From assembly GCA_018827585.1 (NCBI GenBank), contig JAHJXP010000278.1:1-7860 (forward strand): 7,860 nt of DNA, written 5' to 3'. Origin of the DNA: Pseudomonadota bacterium (GTDB lineage: Bacteria > Desulfobacterota > Syntrophia > Syntrophales > UBA5619). The notes below the pieces were generated by a model, which worked only from the letters and a program-made list of their open reading frames with translations, ran no database searches and was not told the DNA's origin. A program made the translations under genes and the position numbers. Below are positions 5,374 through 7,860 of the stretch, one piece after another; the first letter of the stretch is position 1, and every line of letters begins with the position of its first letter.

Positions 5374-7860
5374 ATTGCCGAAGACGCCGGGGAAACGGGC
5401 GATGGTATCGCACCAGTCATCCTGATGGCGGAAAACGATCACCGTATAACCGAAGTCTTCCAGGTTTTCCCGCTGCCGAGCGTCCCTTTCCGCCCGCTCT
5501 GGATAATCGTGGATCGGCCCGTCTACGTAAATCACGGTTTTGGAGTCATCGTACACGAAATCGGGCCGGGTTTCAAACTTTTGCATGTAAACCTGAGCCC
5601 TTTCCGGAAGATTCAGGTGAAGGGCGTCAAGAAAACGGAGCCACTTTCTCTCCAGCTCCGAACCGGCCTGGTTCATCAGCCGCTGCAGGTGCTCCGCTCT
5701 GGGGATGCCGGTCGGGGATGCAGAAACTTTGGCCCGGAGAAATCCCAAGAGCAGATCCCGAATGGACTTGCGGTCGATGTGCCGGTGGTCCGTCTGGTTG
5801 CTGTAACTGAGCAAGCAGTCGTAGCAGGCGGCTTCGCAATCCTCTTTGGCCCTGTCGGCCCTTCTGCGATCCTCTCCCGTATCCGGATCGAAGTGACAGA
5901 GTTCGAGGGCCGTTCTGGCCACTTCGGCGAAGGCGTCCGGTTCATCGACCAGGTGTCTGAGCACGCCGGCGCCGCCCTCGGCCGCTTCATAAAAGAGCAA
6001 AACCCGCCGCTCATCTTTTCCGGGCAGGGGATCGACGGCCAGCTCATTGTCTTCCAGTTGGTAGCGGGTCTGAATCGCGTTCTTGAGCGCTGACTGGAGG
6101 GAAGCCATCTGATTCAGTTCCGGCTTACCAGCCGGCTCGAACAGGAGGCAATTACGCCGATCCTCGACAAAGGGAATGACCCGGACGGACTTGGCCGTCA
6201 TCGGATCGTCTTCGTCCTGCTCGATCGCGGCGTTGTTGCTCCCCCAGTAGCCTCTTTCCGTGTCGAGGACAAATCCTGTCTGCTGATCGCTGCGCTTCCA
6301 CCCCATATTGATGCGCCAGATGGTGGCCGCGCTACCGTAAATCAGTTTGGCAAGGCTTCCTTTTCCGGGGTGTTCTACTGTAGATCGTCGGTACGAAGGT
6401 CTACCTTCATGGTCTGCAAAGCGGACCCCCGTTTTGATCTCATAACCCTGCCGCTGTCTTTCCTCTTCATCGCAGTTGATGCGGTCTTTTCTTTTTGTTG
6501 AGACATTCTGAATCCGGAAAAGCTGCTCCAGCGGCTTCTCCAGAAGGGTGTTGCAGTATTCGCAGAGGTCGGCGCCGGCCGTGTCTCCCCATATATCATG
6601 GAGGTATCCGCACTGCGGGCAGAGTTTGGCCGAGGCGGTTTTGACATCGTCATCGCCCACGGGCATGATGACCCGATTGATCACATAGCGGGAGCCTTCG
6701 TGATAGATGATGTTCCGGGGACCGAATTCTGAGATGGCCAGGAATCTCGGACGGGAGAGGAAATGGTCCTGTCGTTCTCGCCGGCCCGGGATATAGGCGG
6801 AAAGGGGCAGCCTGGGGAAATTATAACCGGGAAGGAAGCCTTCACTGGCGAAATAACGGTAGCTGTAGAAGTCGGACTGCATGATCTTGTCCGATTCGAT
6901 CAGCAGGTCCAGTTGCGCTTCCGCTTCTCGCCGCAGGCGTTTGGCTTCCAGCTTGTCGGACGGGCTCCGCGACGCGTCGCCGATAATCCGGTTCTGGATT
7001 TCCCTCTGCTTCAATGCGGCTCGGTAAAGACCCCGCCACCGCTCACAGGCTTGTTCAAAATTCAGATGGATCTTCTTGAAAACCTCGCCCAGCCATCCTT
7101 CACTGTACCAGTCCGCCTCCTTGAGATCATCGCTGATTGTGCTCAGAATATCTCTTGCCCGCGTCAGCGCCCTTGCCTTTGCCTTTTCGTCTTCAAGAGA
7201 ATCATGGACATGGGGTTGCAGATCAAGGGATGGGGATTCGCCGGTAAGATTCAGAATGTCCTTCAGCGACTTGCCGAGGGATTGCCCGGTCTCCGCAAGC
7301 CACACCGCATGAACATGGGCTCTGACGAGGTCTTCGTTTGCCAGTTCAAGCCGCGGGGGGACAACGGCGCCGGCAACCATCAGCTCCGGACGCTTGAAGA
7401 AGTACTGATCGTGGGGACTGCCGGTCGTGCAATAGGTGAAAACCAGCGCGGGCTGACCGCTGCGCCCGGCCCGACCGCTCCGCTGGGCATAGTTGGCCGG
7501 TGTGGGTGGCACATTGCGCATGTTAACGGCGTTGAGCGTGGCGATGTCCACGCCCAGTTCCATGGTCGGCGAGCAATACAGGATGGGGAGTTTCCCCTCC
7601 TTGAAGGCGGCCTCGCGCTGTTGCCGGGTTTCGTTATCGACCTGCGCCGTGTGTTCATGGGCTTCAAGCCCCTTGCCCTCATAGGCGATGTCCCGGTAGA
7701 ATTCGAGAAAGAACCGGTTTGTCCGCCCGCCCGCCTCCGAAGCGCTGGGCATGCGGATCGCATCGTGGAAGGGCTTGGTCCCATCGCCGGCCACCCAGCG
7801 GAGGGCGGCCCCGGGAAGCTGATAGCCTGGGGCGTCATCATCATGCTCGGGAGGGGCAAC
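5359..7860 (-). CDS. YprA-family helicase with DUF1998 and C-terminal nuclease-like domain, partial (5' end beyond window)
   Basis: The frame is open to the right edge, so the 833 visible residues are the C-terminal part; numbering starts at the edge. The protein would be an ATP-driven DNA helicase of the group that includes YprA/MrfA, DrmA and DruE. Seen: second RecA lobe with EAHEHTA at 66-72, SPTMELGVDI at 97-106 (motif V) and QRSGRAGR at 126-133 (motif VI), followed by PHDQYFFKRPELM typical of the YprA group. Two CxxC pairs (414-417, 433-436) suggest a zinc knuckle. The DUF1998/MZB region has EGGAG at 628-632 and cysteines at 655, 675, 679 and 682 followed by SYSNQ. The last 100 residues, with RPDFVY (D767), VIYVDGPIH (D780, H784), D793, R796 and GYTVIVF, look like a Vsr/DUF559-type PD-(D/E)XK nuclease. 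Walker A and the DEAH box must lie outside the window. An internal GTG at 7794 is not the start. The gene ends 45 bases before the antitoxin ATG. Confidence 0.85.
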   Translation of the reverse strand, partial: VAPPEHDDDAPGYQLPGAALRWVAGDGTKPFHDAIRMPSASEAGGRTNRFFLEFYRDIAYEGKGLEAHEHTAQVDNETRQQREAAFKEGKLPILYCSPTMELGVDIATLNAVNMRNVPPTPANYAQRSGRAGRSGQPALVFTYCTTGSPHDQYFFKRPELMVAGAVVPPRLELANEDLVRAHVHAVWLAETGQSLGKSLKDILNLTGESPSLDLQPHVHDSLEDEKAKARALTRARDILSTISDDLKEADWYSEGWLGEVFKKIHLNFEQACERWRGLYRAALKQREIQNRIIGDASRSPSDKLEAKRLRREAEAQLDLLIESDKIMQSDFYSYRYFASEGFLPGYNFPRLPLSAYIPGRRERQDHFLSRPRFLAISEFGPRNIIYHEGSRYVINRVIMPVGDDDVKTASAKLCPQCGYLHDIWGDTAGADLCEYCNTLLEKPLEQLFRIQNVSTKRKDRINCDEEERQRQGYEIKTGVRFADHEGRPSYRRSTVEHPGKGSLAKLIYGSAATIWRINMGWKRSDQQTGFVLDTERGYWGSNNAAIEQDEDDPMTAKSVRVIPFVEDRRNCLLFEPAGKPELNQMASLQSALKNAIQTRYQLEDNELAVDPLPGKDERRVLLFYEAAEGGAGVLRHLVDEPDAFAEVARTALELCHFDPDTGEDRRRADRAKEDCEAACYDCLLSYSNQTDHRHIDRKSIRDLLLGFLRAKVSASPTGIPRAEHLQRLMNQAGSELERKWLRFLDALHLNLPERAQVYMQKFETRPDFVYDDSKTVIYVDGPIHDYPERAERDARQRENLEDFGYTVIVFRHQDDWCDTIARFPGVFGNMKEV

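Noticed and set aside
5425..6093. Plus-strand open frame of 222 codons opposite the end of the YprA-type helicase gene
   Set aside because: It lies opposite the DUF1998 and nuclease-like regions, whose motifs are unambiguous. It has no recognisable domain and no convincing ribosome site.
7792..7794. GTG as the start codon of the YprA-type helicase
   Set aside because: The frame stays open for 22 further codons to the window edge, and the protein would begin in the middle of a helicase lacking its first RecA lobe. The GTG is internal.
1..7860. CRISPR array, tRNA, insertion sequence ends or attachment-site repeats
   Set aside because: No regularly spaced repeats, cloverleaf-like sequence, transposase gene or matching direct repeats around the toxin-antitoxin block were found on reading. 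Short repeats could have been missed by eye.

Overview
The window is a minus-strand gene cluster from a GC-rich bacterium. Hand counts of sample lines in the large genes give about 58-63% G+C. The sequence does not settle the taxon. The Shine-Dalgarno sites (AAGGA-type) are ordinary bacterial ones, and a Gram-negative environmental lineage such as Desulfobacterota is only a guess. No RNA gene, CRISPR array or insertion sequence was seen.

Layout in the direction of transcription (right to left): (1) 7860-5359, the C-terminal 833 residues of a large YprA/DUF1998-type superfamily 2 helicase. Its 5' end lies outside the window, and it carries a C-terminal domain that looks like a Vsr/DUF559-type nuclease. 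(2) 5313-4832, a compact antitoxin-toxin pair with a ParE/RelE-family toxin, its own likely promoter, and clearly AT-rich DNA. (3) 4831-4650, an AT-rich spacer with a candidate promoter and an unexplained 41-codon open frame. (4) 4649-1806, a complete SNF2-like helicase that resembles DrmD of class 1 DISARM. (5) 1809-1, the first 603 residues of an Eco57I-type N6-adenine DNA methyltransferase that resembles DrmMI, joined to gene 4 by an ATGA overlap and running off the left edge.

An SNF2-type DrmD-like helicase directly followed by an Eco57I-type methylase is the hallmark of class 1 DISARM, an anti-phage system that marks host DNA by methylation and acts on unmarked DNA with helicases. The upstream gene departs from textbook DISARM. 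Helicase lobe, DUF1998 zinc region and a putative nuclease sit in one polypeptide, whereas classical loci have separate drmA, drmB and drmC. The reading I favour is a DISARM-related defence cluster with a fused helicase/DUF1998/nuclease effector, interrupted by a toxin-antitoxin cassette of different base composition. The cassette may be a later insertion that stabilises the locus or guards it. The function of the whole is inferred from domains and gene order only, and both ends of the locus are cut by the window.
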